Origin: an uncultured bacterium
GTDB taxonomy: Bacteria; Spirochaetota; UBA4802; JAGODF01
Assembly: GCA_937921485.1 (NCBI GenBank)
Contig: CAKZSV010000009.1
Span: 1-51,325, forward strand
Direction: 5' to 3'
Length of the DNA stretch: 51,325 bases
Each line of letters begins with the position of its first letter. The stretch's first letter is position 1. Under the pieces are notes generated by a model. It searched no databases. It was not told the DNA's origin and worked only from the letters and a program-made list of their open reading frames with translations. Of the stretch, positions 1 to 6,826 are shown one piece after another. A program made the position numbers and the translations under genes.

Positions 1-412
1 CACTGCCGTGTGTGCTGCAGATTGAGTAGCTTACAGATAGTGGAGTGTGTGCCCCTTTGGGCGCACAAACCGGCGTTGGTGCTGCAGTTGAAGTAGCTTG
101 CCGGCGATGGAGTGATAATCACCGCCGTGTGTGCTGCAGCCGTGGTAGCCTGCCGACGATGGGGTCAGAGCCCCTTTGCGCACCAACCGCCGTTGGTGCT
201 GCAGCCGAAATAGCCTGCCGACGATGGAGTGATAAACACTGCCGTGTGTGCTGCAGCCGCAGTAGCTGACCAGCGATGGAGTGAGTGCCCCTTTGGGCGC
301 ACGAACCGCCGTCAGTGCCGCAGCCGCAGTAGCTTGCCGACGATGGAGTGAGTTCCCCTTTGGGCGCACGAACCGCCGTCAGTGCTGCAGCCGAAATAGC
401 CTGCCGATGATG
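1..412. repeat. Tandem repeat array, alternating 67/52-bp units
   Basis: The landmark GTGCTGCAG (once GTGCCGCAG) starts at 12, 79, 131, 196, 248, 315 and 382, giving periods of 67, 52, 65, 52, 67 and 67 bp. The shared core runs from the landmark through a CCGNARTAGCYTGCC-like stretch to GATGGAGTGA. Long units carry about 15 extra bases around GTGCCCCTTTGGGCGCAC, which can fold as a hairpin; short units lack it. The landmark sits in the palindrome GCTGCAGC. The array runs off the left edge of the window, so its full size is unknown. Its right end stops about one base before the stop codon of the minus-strand HAMP gene. All frames are partly open because of the periodicity, but no frame has coding character. 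There are no unique spacers, so it is not CRISPR. Confidence 0.9.
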
Positions 413-946
413 TTATTTTTTCTTCTTTTCCAAAAGATGATTTATTGTTTCACAGAATTCCCTGTAAAAATCCTGAAACTGATCTCCTTTGCGCAGCGGC
501 CGCAATCTGAGTTCTTTTCCTTTTCGAATGTCTTTTAAGTATTGCGACATAACATAGATGGGCCCTGAAATGCGATGAGTCAGCGATATTGAAAGCGAAA
601 AGATGATAACAGTTTGCAACACTGTCATGATAACAAGGAAATAAAGAACGAAGCGGATGTTGCGCTGAATCTCGCGAGATTTTCCGAGATTTTCCTGAAA
701 CCTATGATTTGCGTCCTTCGTGTAGGAATTTTGTGGATCAACGAGTTGTGGGAGTGAGAGAAAAGTATCGATAATAGCAGTCTGATTGTCGTTGATTTCT
801 TTTATTTTTCTATCGTTATCAATGGCAAAATAAAGCAGCACTCCGGATATCAGAAGAATGGTGATGAGCGGAAGGATCACTGCTTTTACCGCGACAGAAT
901 ACTGGAACTTTTTGTCAATAACCAACTTCTTTCGCTTCTTTGCCAT
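413..946 (-). CDS. Two-TM HAMP-domain membrane protein
   Basis: A 177-residue protein if started at the ATG at 946, which has GAGG seven bases upstream; a TTG two codons earlier is too close to that site. A basic N-terminus (AKKRKK) precedes TM1 (about residues 20-42), then an extracytoplasmic segment of about 55 residues, TM2 (about 98-122), and a HAMP-like linker beginning LTHRISGPIY. The protein ends about 50 residues later in a lysine run, with no methyl-accepting, kinase or cyclase output domain. HAMP domains relay signals across the membrane, so this may act as a partner or adaptor subunit; that is inference. Its stop codon touches the repeat array, so any read-through transcript would carry array RNA as a 3' tail. 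Confidence 0.8.
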   Translation of the reverse strand: MAKKRKKLVIDKKFQYSVAVKAVILPLITILLISGVLLYFAIDNDRKIKEINDNQTAIIDTFLSLPQLVDPQNSYTKDANHRFQENLGKSREIQRNIRFVLYFLVIMTVLQTVIIFSLSISLTHRISGPIYVMSQYLKDIRKGKELRLRPLRKGDQFQDFYREFCETINHLLEKKKK

Positions 947-1170
947 TGTCAAACCTCATACATCGTAAAAGATTTTGATACCCCGAAGTTAACCATGCAC
1001 GATATGATTAGTATTTGTTCTTTAAGATATTTAGTCAAGATTTTTTATCTTTTGCATTTGAAAAACACCTTGTAGGGTTTGGTAAAAACAGTAAAAAAAT
1101 ACTTGCCATCAATGCATGAATTTGTATAACTGCGAAAAGGATATGCTGAATAGGCGATTGCATGTAATAA

Positions 1171-1279
1171 GGGAACTTCTAAAAACCATTTATAAAGATG
1201 TTCCCCTGTGGGCACAATATAGTAAAAAGCGCTTTCTTTTATCTCTATAATATGAAGAAAGCGGTTTTTAGAGGTGCCC
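1171..1279 (+). mobile_element. MITE-like element, copy 1 (109 bp)
   Basis: The element has imperfect 15-bp terminal inverted repeats: left GGGAACTTCTAAAAA, right end (reverse complement) GGGCACCTCTAAAAA, 13 of 15 matching. It is flanked by the direct repeat ATAA (1167-1170 and 1280-1283), a likely target-site duplication. A second, diverged copy lies at 19018-19131. A subterminal inverted repeat (CGCTTTC / GAAAGCG) sits near the right end. It encodes no transposase; the open frame on the minus strand here is a by-product. Small size, terminal repeats, duplicated target and two copies fit a non-autonomous element mobilised in trans, perhaps by an IS5-type transposase, but the family is a guess. 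Confidence 0.75.
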
Positions 1280-1304
1280 ATAATTAGAAATTCGCGGGAT
1301 ATTA

Positions 1305-1727
1305 ATGGTGAACCGAGGAGCTCTCCTCATAGCGTCGGCGATTCTTTTCGGGGTATATTGCTTTGTGCTTGGGGACAGCGGTGTTATTGAGCAGTATCGG
1401 CTCATTCAGGAAAAGCGCAATATCGAGTCACGCGTTATTCGCCTCGAACAAAAAAACAAGCTACTTGCACGCGTTTATGAAAGATATAAAAATGGGTATT
1501 ATTCCCCCGAGGATTTTTTAAAAGCCGGTTTTCTGGGGGCTGAAGAAAAACTTCTTTATGTTAAAAACACAGATGCAAAAGTTGAGAAGGGGGAAGCCTC
1601 CGCTCGTATTGCGCAAGAACAGGGATTGGATGTTGAATTGCGATATTTAAGGATTTTCTGGATACTTATATCGGTTGCAGTTATTTCAATAATAATTTTG
1701 CGGAAACAACCTGCTCAGGATGATTAA
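1305..1727 (+). CDS. FtsB/DivIC-like septum formation initiator
   Basis: A 140-residue protein with an N-terminal TM helix (about residues 6-24), then a heptad-rich coiled coil (about 28-62, VIRLEQKNKLLARVYERY) and a short globular part with the YSPEDFLKA segment. This is the FtsB/DivIC arrangement; these small bitopic proteins join FtsL and FtsQ/DivIB in the divisome. Unusually there is a second hydrophobic segment near the C-terminus (about 115-132) followed by a short polar tail. The ATG at 1305 has only a weak purine stretch upstream. The next gene, DUF501, starts immediately after its stop codon, and FtsB-DUF501 adjacency is also common in Actinobacteria, which supports the call. Confidence 0.75.
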   Translation: MVNRGALLIASAILFGVYCFVLGDSGVIEQYRLIQEKRNIESRVIRLEQKNKLLARVYERYKNGYYSPEDFLKAGFLGAEEKLLYVKNTDAKVEKGEASARIAQEQGLDVELRYLRIFWILISVAVISIIILRKQPAQDD

Positions 1728-2294
1728 ATGATTTTCGAGTACAATAATTTTACTGCCTCCGATCTTGATACTGTTTCCCGGCAAATACATTCAGACGAGG
1801 TGTCGATGTGCTCTGTTGCCGAACGATGCGCATACGGCCATCCGCGTATAATTGTTCTCTCGCCTGCGAAGGGAGGTCTTGCCGGTCGCTCCATCAATTA
1901 TGAATCGCTGGCGAATGTGTTATGGCTTACCTGTCCGCACTGTAATGAAATAATTCACCGCCTTGAAGACCGCGGATATGTATCGAAGATATCACAGTTT
2001 CTGCACGGACTTCGCATGGCAAGGGAAAGAATGCAGACGGCGCATTCGCATATCTATTTTATACGAAAAAAATTATATCGGGATTTTTTTGAGGATACCT
2101 ATCCGGAAGAATTGATAGGCCTTTTCAACACGGGAGTTGGAGGCGTGAGGGATGGAACATCGCTGAAATGCCTGCATGCAAATTTTGCCTTCTATCGCCT
2201 TGATGAAACCAACTGCGCGGGATACATCGTTCAAAAACTCATTTCCGACAAGGTCGATTGCGATAACAATCGGTGCAGCTATGAGAACCTGTGA
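1728..2294 (+). CDS. DUF501 family protein
   Basis: A 188-residue protein starting at the base after the FtsB-like stop codon, so the two are probably translationally coupled. DUF501 hallmarks are visible: the CPHC motif (LTCPHCNEIIHRLEDRG, about residues 65-81) and the GVGG...LKCLHANFAF block near residues 138-155. Cys and His residues in these blocks could bind a metal. The molecular function of DUF501 is not established; its recurrent place next to ftsB-like genes suggests a link to division or envelope growth. The 3' end overlaps the next gene by 14 bases. Confidence 0.8.
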   Translation: MIFEYNNFTASDLDTVSRQIHSDEVSMCSVAERCAYGHPRIIVLSPAKGGLAGRSINYESLANVLWLTCPHCNEIIHRLEDRGYVSKISQFLHGLRMARERMQTAHSHIYFIRKKLYRDFFEDTYPEELIGLFNTGVGGVRDGTSLKCLHANFAFYRLDETNCAGYIVQKLISDKVDCDNNRCSYENL

Positions 2295-2928
2295 AACTGA
2301 AATTATTTCGGTAAAAAGGCTCAAAAAAGACGGTGAGCTGAATCATGATGCTTCCGAAAGCATAGTTGAAACACTTCGGGAAGGCGGAGTTGTGCTTGTG
2401 CCGGTGGACTATGTGTATGGAGTTGTGTGTGCCAACGCCTCCGCGGTTGAGCGAACACTGGGAAGGTCCGGCTATTACCGGAGCGAGGTTACCGCGCTTA
2501 TCTATTCGTATATGATGCTGGACGATCTGGTTGTTTATTCAAAGTCCGACTATGACTTTTTGAATCGCATCTGGCCGGGAGAAGTTTCAGTGTATATGAA
2601 ATCCCTTCATTGCGCGGGTCCGGAAAAGCTTAAAATACGATTCCCTAAAAGCCGCTTTCTGCAGGGGATTTTGCTGAAAGCCGAAAGGCTTTTTTACTAC
2701 GCGCCGGTGATGTATTCGGAAATTGAACCGGTCTACCGAAAAAAAGCGCTGATTTCATCATTCAGCGGCATTGTTGATAAAATTCTCATCATTGATGAAT
2801 TGTGCAAAAAACATCCACTCCCTTCTCTGGTAGATATCTCAAAAAACAATCTGGAAATTCTATATGCCGGCAAAGTCGCTGCCGAAGAAATTAAATCTCT
2901 GTACTTCTTGGGGAAAGCCGACGAATGA
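2281..2928 (+). CDS. Divergent YrdC/Sua5-like protein
   Basis: About 215 residues from the ATG at 2281; an upstream in-frame extension would lie entirely inside the DUF501 gene and is unlikely. The segment EGGVVLVPVDYVYGVV resembles the PTDTVYGL loop of YrdC/TsaC/Sua5, and WPGEVSVYMKS matches the WPGPLTLVL strand, with the right spacing. TsaC-type enzymes make threonylcarbamoyl-AMP for the t6A modification of tRNA. Here the substrate-binding region is degenerate: PVDY replaces PTDT and the usual Lys/Arg KxR stretch after it is not recognisable. It may be a non-canonical paralogue and not the main TsaC. It is the third gene of the FtsB-DUF501 operon. Confidence 0.6.
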   Translation: MRTCETEIISVKRLKKDGELNHDASESIVETLREGGVVLVPVDYVYGVVCANASAVERTLGRSGYYRSEVTALIYSYMMLDDLVVYSKSDYDFLNRIWPGEVSVYMKSLHCAGPEKLKIRFPKSRFLQGILLKAERLFYYAPVMYSEIEPVYRKKALISSFSGIVDKILIIDELCKKHPLPSLVDISKNNLEILYAGKVAAEEIKSLYFLGKADE

Positions 2929-2975
2929 TATTCTCCCTTTATCGTCTCCTGAATGAAGGCATGTTTAAAAAATTC

Positions 2976-3004
2976 TTGACAACAATCACTCCGAAAAAAT
3001 AGTG
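2976..3004 (+). promoter_or_regulatory. Predicted promoter of tRNA-Val
   Basis: A perfect TTGACA at 2976-2981 is followed 17 bases later by ATAGTG (or TAGTGA at 18). A start site near 3010 would leave a very short leader before the tRNA at 3016. The -10 box is poor, so confidence is limited. Confidence 0.5.
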
Positions 3005-3015
3005 AGACAGTCTCT

Positions 3016-3090
3016 GGGCGATTAGCTCAGCCTGGTTAGAGCGCCTGCTCGACACGCAGGAGGTCACTGGTTCAACTCCAGTATCGCCCA
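3016..3090 (+). tRNA. tRNA-Val (anticodon GAC)
   Basis: A complete cloverleaf can be drawn: acceptor stem GGGCGAT/ATCGCCC, D arm AGCTCAG...TTAGAGC, anticodon stem CCTGC/GCAGG with the seven-base loop TCGACAC, and T arm with TTCAACT. The anticodon GAC reads valine codons GUC/GUU. Position 33, nearly always U, is C here. The discriminator is A and the CCA end is not encoded. A strong hairpin terminator follows at 3165-3190, before thrS. Confidence 0.93.
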
Positions 3091-3164
3091 CAGAAACCGT
3101 GCCGGGCCGGTTACAGTATTTTCAGTGGATGCGCCACTCAGGCGGTTCACCCTATACAGAGAGA

Positions 3165-3190
3165 CCTCACAGAGCCCTGTGGGGTTTTTT
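3165..3190 (+). terminator. Terminator/attenuator between tRNA-Val and thrS
   Basis: CCTCACAG (3165-3172) and CTGTGGGG (3177-3184) form an 8-bp stem with one G-U pair and a four-base loop, followed by six T. It ends only 20 bases before the thrS start, leaving no room for a promoter between them. Either thrS depends on read-through or the hairpin is a regulated attenuator. The tRNA 3' flank CCCACAG (3087-3093) is complementary to seven bases of the 3' arm. Confidence 0.8.
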
Positions 3191-3210
3191 CATCCCGGGT
3201 AACAATCATT

Positions 3211-5139
3211 ATGGTGAATAACGTGAATACACTAACTTTAACGCTTCCCGATGGTTCGAACGTTTCAATCGAAAAAGGCAGAACCGGGTATGATGCCGCT
3301 GGCGCAATATCGAAAGGATTGCAAAAGGCGGCAGTTGCTGTGAAGATAAATGGAATACCGATGGATCTTTCGGCCAGAATAGAAGACAATGTTTCCTTTG
3401 AAGTCATCACCATCGAAAGTTCCGAAGGGAAAAATATTTTCTGGCATTCTGCATCGCATCTTATGGCGCAGGCGGTGAAGCGTCTGTATCCGGAGGCGCG
3501 ATATACCATCGGTCCTGCGATCGACTCGGGTTTCTATTACGATTTCGATATGCCTGAAAGTCTTTCTGTTGAGGATCTGGAAAAAATTGAATCCGAGATG
3601 AAGAAAATCGTCGACGAAGACTTAGAGATCGTTCGGGAAGAAATGACGCGTGATGATGCGATACGGTTATTCGAGTCGATGGGAGAAAGCTATAAGGTGG
3701 AGATGCTGCGCGAAATGGACGGCGCATCCGTGTCGCTCTACCGGCAGGGTGAGTTTGTCGATCTCTGCAGAGGGCCGCATCTGCCGCGCACATCCTGCAT
3801 CAAAGCGTTCAAGCTCACATCGGTTGCCGGCGCATACTGGCGCGGCGATGAAAAAAACAAAATGCTTCAGCGCATATACGGAATCGCTTTTCCCGATCCC
3901 AAAGAGCTGAAAAAATATTTAGATCTGCTCGAAGAAGCACGCCAGCGTGACCACCGTAAACTCGGCAGGGAACTGGATCTTTTTTCGTTTGATAACGAAG
4001 TCGGCGCAGGCCTTCCGCTCTGGCATCCAAAGGGTGCGATGCTCAGGCATCTAATAGAAAAGTTCAGCATAGCCGAACACATCAAGCGGGGATACAAGCT
4101 GCTGACGATTCCTCATATCGCGCGCGCCGATCTTTACAGGACATCCGGCCATCTCGATTTTTACACCGAAAACATGTACGCGCCCATCAAAATCGACAAT
4201 CAGGATTATTATATCAAGCCGATGAACTGTCCCACACAGATCCGCATTTTCAAAACGAGCATCTGGAGCTATCGCGATCTTCCGTTCAGGGCATTCGAAA
4301 TGGGTACGGTGTATCGCTACGAGCGTTCGGGGGTATTGCATGGCCTCACGCGGGTGCGGGGTTTTACGCAGGATGACGCGCATATTTTCTGCCGCGAGGA
4401 TCAGGTTCGTGATGAAATAAAAAATGTGCTTGAGTTCGTGTTCTATATGCTTGCGACTTTCGGATTTACCGAAAGAAATGTGTATCTTTCCACCAGGCCG
4501 GAAAAATCAGTCGGAAGCGATGAGCACTGGGAACTGGCCACGGCGGCGTTGCGGGAATCGCTTGATGCGCTTAATGTGCCGTATGAAGTTGATCCCGGAG
4601 AAGGGGTTTTTTATGGCCCTAAAATCGATATTAAAATCAAAGATGCGCTTGGAAGGGAATGGCAGTGCAGCACCATTCAGGTAGATTTCAATTTGCCGGA
4701 ACGGTTCGATGTCTTCTACATCGGCAAGGACGGGCAGAGGCACAGGCCGATTATGATTCATCGTGCGCTGCTCGGTTCGCTTGAGCGCTTCATCGGTATT
4801 CTCATCGAGCATTACGCGGGAAGATTTCCTCTCTGGCTTGCTCCCGTGCAGGTCATGCTTATCAATATCAACGATGAGCTGGCTGAGTATACCAGGGATG
4901 TAACATCGCGATTGTTGCAGGAAGAGGTGCGTGCCGAGTGCGATATCCGTTCAGAAACGCTCGGCTATAAGGTTCGTGACGCAATCGCAAAAAAAGTGCC
5001 GTATATCGGTGTCATTGGAGCGCGGGAAGCGGAATCGGATATGATAGCATTGCGCACGTTTTCGGACAAGAATTCGGTTTCGGTTAAAGTTGGCGAATTG
5101 ATTGATCGCATCAAAAAGGAATCAGCGGAAAAGAAGTAA
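3211..5139 (+). CDS. thrS: Threonine-tRNA ligase
   Basis: A 642-residue class II synthetase that charges tRNA-Thr in the cytoplasm. Domains in order: TGS (about 1-65, LTLPDGS), editing domain with H79-x3-H83 (HSASH) and CRGPHL, catalytic core, and C-terminal anticodon-binding domain (about 535-642). The zinc ligands C340 (MNCP), H391 (DDAH) and H517 (IHRA) are all present. Length is typical. The ATG at 3211 has no convincing Shine-Dalgarno; GTG at 3223 is an alternative that would keep the TGS domain. A strong hairpin with a T-run lies just upstream and may attenuate transcription. It leads the thrS-infC-rpmI-rplT group found in many bacteria. Confidence 0.97.
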   Translation: MVNNVNTLTLTLPDGSNVSIEKGRTGYDAAGAISKGLQKAAVAVKINGIPMDLSARIEDNVSFEVITIESSEGKNIFWHSASHLMAQAVKRLYPEARYTIGPAIDSGFYYDFDMPESLSVEDLEKIESEMKKIVDEDLEIVREEMTRDDAIRLFESMGESYKVEMLREMDGASVSLYRQGEFVDLCRGPHLPRTSCIKAFKLTSVAGAYWRGDEKNKMLQRIYGIAFPDPKELKKYLDLLEEARQRDHRKLGRELDLFSFDNEVGAGLPLWHPKGAMLRHLIEKFSIAEHIKRGYKLLTIPHIARADLYRTSGHLDFYTENMYAPIKIDNQDYYIKPMNCPTQIRIFKTSIWSYRDLPFRAFEMGTVYRYERSGVLHGLTRVRGFTQDDAHIFCREDQVRDEIKNVLEFVFYMLATFGFTERNVYLSTRPEKSVGSDEHWELATAALRESLDALNVPYEVDPGEGVFYGPKIDIKIKDALGREWQCSTIQVDFNLPERFDVFYIGKDGQRHRPIMIHRALLGSLERFIGILIEHYAGRFPLWLAPVQVMLININDELAEYTRDVTSRLLQEEVRAECDIRSETLGYKVRDAIAKKVPYIGVIGAREAESDMIALRTFSDKNSVSVKVGELIDRIKKESAEKK

Positions 5140-5436
5140 AAAAAAATCAGAGGTAAAATTTTTTTATTGATTAATTGAAAAGATGTTTCAGTTTGACACT
5201 CGCGGAACGACATCTGAGGAAATTTGTTCTACCATGCGGATTTTCGCCCGTGTTGTGTTTGGGCGGTATTTATTCTTTTGCGTGGTGGATTATTGTTGTT
5301 ATTGCGGTTATTGAGATAGACGAAATCTTCCATGTGCAATGATGCAGTGTGTGCTGCATTTATTATGTATGATAACAGCCGTGAGCTTCAGGCAATGCTG
5401 ATGTAACTTGCATAAGTAAAAGTAAGGAGGGAGGCT
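5140..5436 (+). promoter_or_regulatory. Leader region of infC operon
   Basis: This 297-base stretch between thrS and infC has no gene. It starts AT-rich and contains TTGACA near 5193, with no clear -10 partner at normal spacing. At 5342-5359 ATGCAG-TGTGTG-CTGCAT forms a perfect 6-bp hairpin followed by TTTATT. Long infC leaders often carry autoregulatory structures for L20 or IF3, but I cannot identify a known leader RNA family here. Confidence 0.35.
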
Positions 5437-5439
5437 ATA
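5424..5439 (+). promoter_or_regulatory. infC ribosome-binding site with AUA start
   Basis: AAGGAGG (5424-5430) lies six bases before ATA (5437-5439). The conserved IF3 N-terminus (HRINEMIRAREV) reaches upstream of the first ATG at 5476, so translation must start earlier. No ATG, GTG or TTG lies in frame between 5437 and 5476; ATA is the properly spaced candidate. Confidence 0.75.
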
Positions 5440-6015
5440 GACAAGTTCGATTCCAAAAAGCACCGAATCAATGAAATGATCAGGGCAAGGGAGGTCAGGC
5501 TCGTGGGAGAGGAAGGAGGGCCGCAAATCGTCTCCCTTGAAGCGGCGATTTCACTTGCGAAGGAACGGGGTATGGATCTGGTGGAAATATCACCAGATCA
5601 GGAGCCGCCGGTCGTAAAAATAGTCGATTATAGCAAATTTCGTTTTGAGCAGGTCAAAAGGGCAAAAGAGGCAAAGAAACGGCAGAAAGTCGTTCATGTT
5701 AAGGAAATCAAACTCAGGCCTTCGATCGACTCGCACGATTTTTCTCATAAAATTCAACATGCGAAGGAGTTTCTGGAAAACGGCGATAAGGTAAAGTTTA
5801 CCATCATGTTCCGAGGAAGGGAGATAGTTCACAAAGAACTCGGCTTTAATGTGATGGAAAGAGTGCGCGGCGAACTTGGCGATACAGTTCAGATCGAAAA
5901 AGACGCATCGCAGGAAGGAAGAAATATCACCATGGTGGTTGCGCCTATCGTCGGAGGGAAAAAATTCAAAAAAACACCAGAATCGAAATCATCAGAATCA
6001 ACGCACGAGGGATAG
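5437..6015 (+). CDS. infC: Translation initiation factor IF-3
   Basis: A 192-residue IF3 that binds the 30S subunit, checks start-codon pairing and prevents early 50S joining. The N-terminal domain (HRINEMIRAREVRLV...EISPDQEPPVVKIVDY) and the C-terminal domain (VKEIKLRPSIDSHDFSHKI...FTIMFRGREI) are intact, with a polar tail at the C-terminus. The start is placed at the non-standard codon ATA at 5437, behind a strong Shine-Dalgarno. IF3 discriminates against non-AUG starts, and a rare start codon (AUU in E. coli) is the known basis of its autoregulation; an AUA start fits that logic. rpmI follows after five bases. Confidence 0.96.
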   Translation: MDKFDSKKHRINEMIRAREVRLVGEEGGPQIVSLEAAISLAKERGMDLVEISPDQEPPVVKIVDYSKFRFEQVKRAKEAKKRQKVVHVKEIKLRPSIDSHDFSHKIQHAKEFLENGDKVKFTIMFRGREIVHKELGFNVMERVRGELGDTVQIEKDASQEGRNITMVVAPIVGGKKFKKTPESKSSESTHEG

Positions 6016-6020
6016 GAACA

Positions 6021-6218
6021 ATGCCAAAGTTGAAAACGAACAGCGGCGCGAAAAAGCGCTTCAAAGTGACTAAAAACGGCAAGATAAAAAGGGCAAACGG
6101 CTGGAAAAGCCATCTGCTTGAAGCGAAAAAATCGAAACGTAAACGCAGTCTCCGTAAGGCAAGCTTGGTTTCGAAGACTGAGGAAAGTCGGGTACGGCGG
6201 ATGCTTCCCTACGCATGA
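6021..6218 (+). CDS. rpmI: Large ribosomal subunit protein bL35
   Basis: A 65-residue, highly basic protein of normal length for bL35, beginning MPKLKTNSGAKKRFKVT, the family signature. It binds 23S rRNA in the 50S subunit. It lies between infC and rplT as in most bacteria, five bases after infC, so it should be cotranscribed with infC. About 160 bases separate it from rplT. Confidence 0.97.
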   Translation: MPKLKTNSGAKKRFKVTKNGKIKRANGWKSHLLEAKKSKRKRSLRKASLVSKTEESRVRRMLPYA

Positions 6219-6378
6219 GCTGTCGGTTATATCGGCACCGAAGAGCGTCATGTGATGCAATATTGAGTAAACCGATGTGCGTTATGGTGTAATCGCAGTT
6301 TACCGCACCTTAGGGATTATGCTGTTAAACACGATGAGCGTCGAGCACTATTAAAAATTTTTGCTAAAGAGGTACACA

Positions 6379-6735
6379 ATGCCACGCGCAACAACCGGAA
6401 AAATACATCAGAAACGAAGAAGAAAAATCCTTAAAGATGCGAAGGGATTTTACGGCGCACGGAGCGTTCTCTATAGAACTGCGAAGGACGCAAGAAGAAG
6501 AGCGCTTCAGAATTCCTACATTCACCGCCGCAAGAAGAAAGGCGACTTCCGCTCTCTCTGGATTATGCGTATCAATGCGGCTTCCCGAATCTGTGGAATA
6601 TCGTACAGCTCGCTGATCGGGGGCCTTTCCCGTGCGGGAGTGTGCATCAACCGAAAAATGCTCGCGGAAGTCGCAGTGAGCGACCCCGCCGCTTTCAGAA
6701 AACTCGTGGAAACTGCGAAAAGCGCTGCCGTCTGA
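6379..6735 (+). CDS. rplT: Large ribosomal subunit protein bL20
   Basis: A 118-residue basic protein with the bL20 features: start MPRATTGKIHQKRRRKILK, then RTAKDARRRALQ, SLWIMRINAASR and SYSSLIGGL. The ATG at 6379 has AAGAGG six to seven bases upstream; an upstream in-frame start would add residues not seen in the family. bL20 is an early 50S assembly protein and in several bacteria represses its own operon by binding the leader mRNA. The 160-base gap before it (6219-6378) could host such a site; I see no clear structure. Confidence 0.97.
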   Translation: MPRATTGKIHQKRRRKILKDAKGFYGARSVLYRTAKDARRRALQNSYIHRRKKKGDFRSLWIMRINAASRICGISYSSLIGGLSRAGVCINRKMLAEVAVSDPAAFRKLVETAKSAAV

Positions 6736-6826
6736 TATCATCGAATGCCGGAAAGAACATTTTTCCGTGCGTATGTATGATTACAAGCGTTCCATCGTGC
6801 ATCGGTTAAAAAGGTGGAGCGCTTGT

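Noticed and set aside
1..412. CRISPR array
   Set aside because: The repeats are contiguous and vary in length with no unique spacers between identical repeats; no cas genes are near.
1045..1281. Minus-strand open frame of 78 codons
   Set aside because: It is explained by the MITE-like element and its AT-rich flank; the translation has no coding character.
3091..3210. T-box riboswitch before thrS
   Set aside because: The region is only about 120 bases and lacks a specifier loop and the conserved T-box sequence.
5340..5362. Shared 12-mer GTGTGTGCTGCA between the infC leader and the repeat array
   Set aside because: With about sixty distinct 12-mers in the array, one chance match in 51 kb is not surprising, and the surrounding bases do not match.
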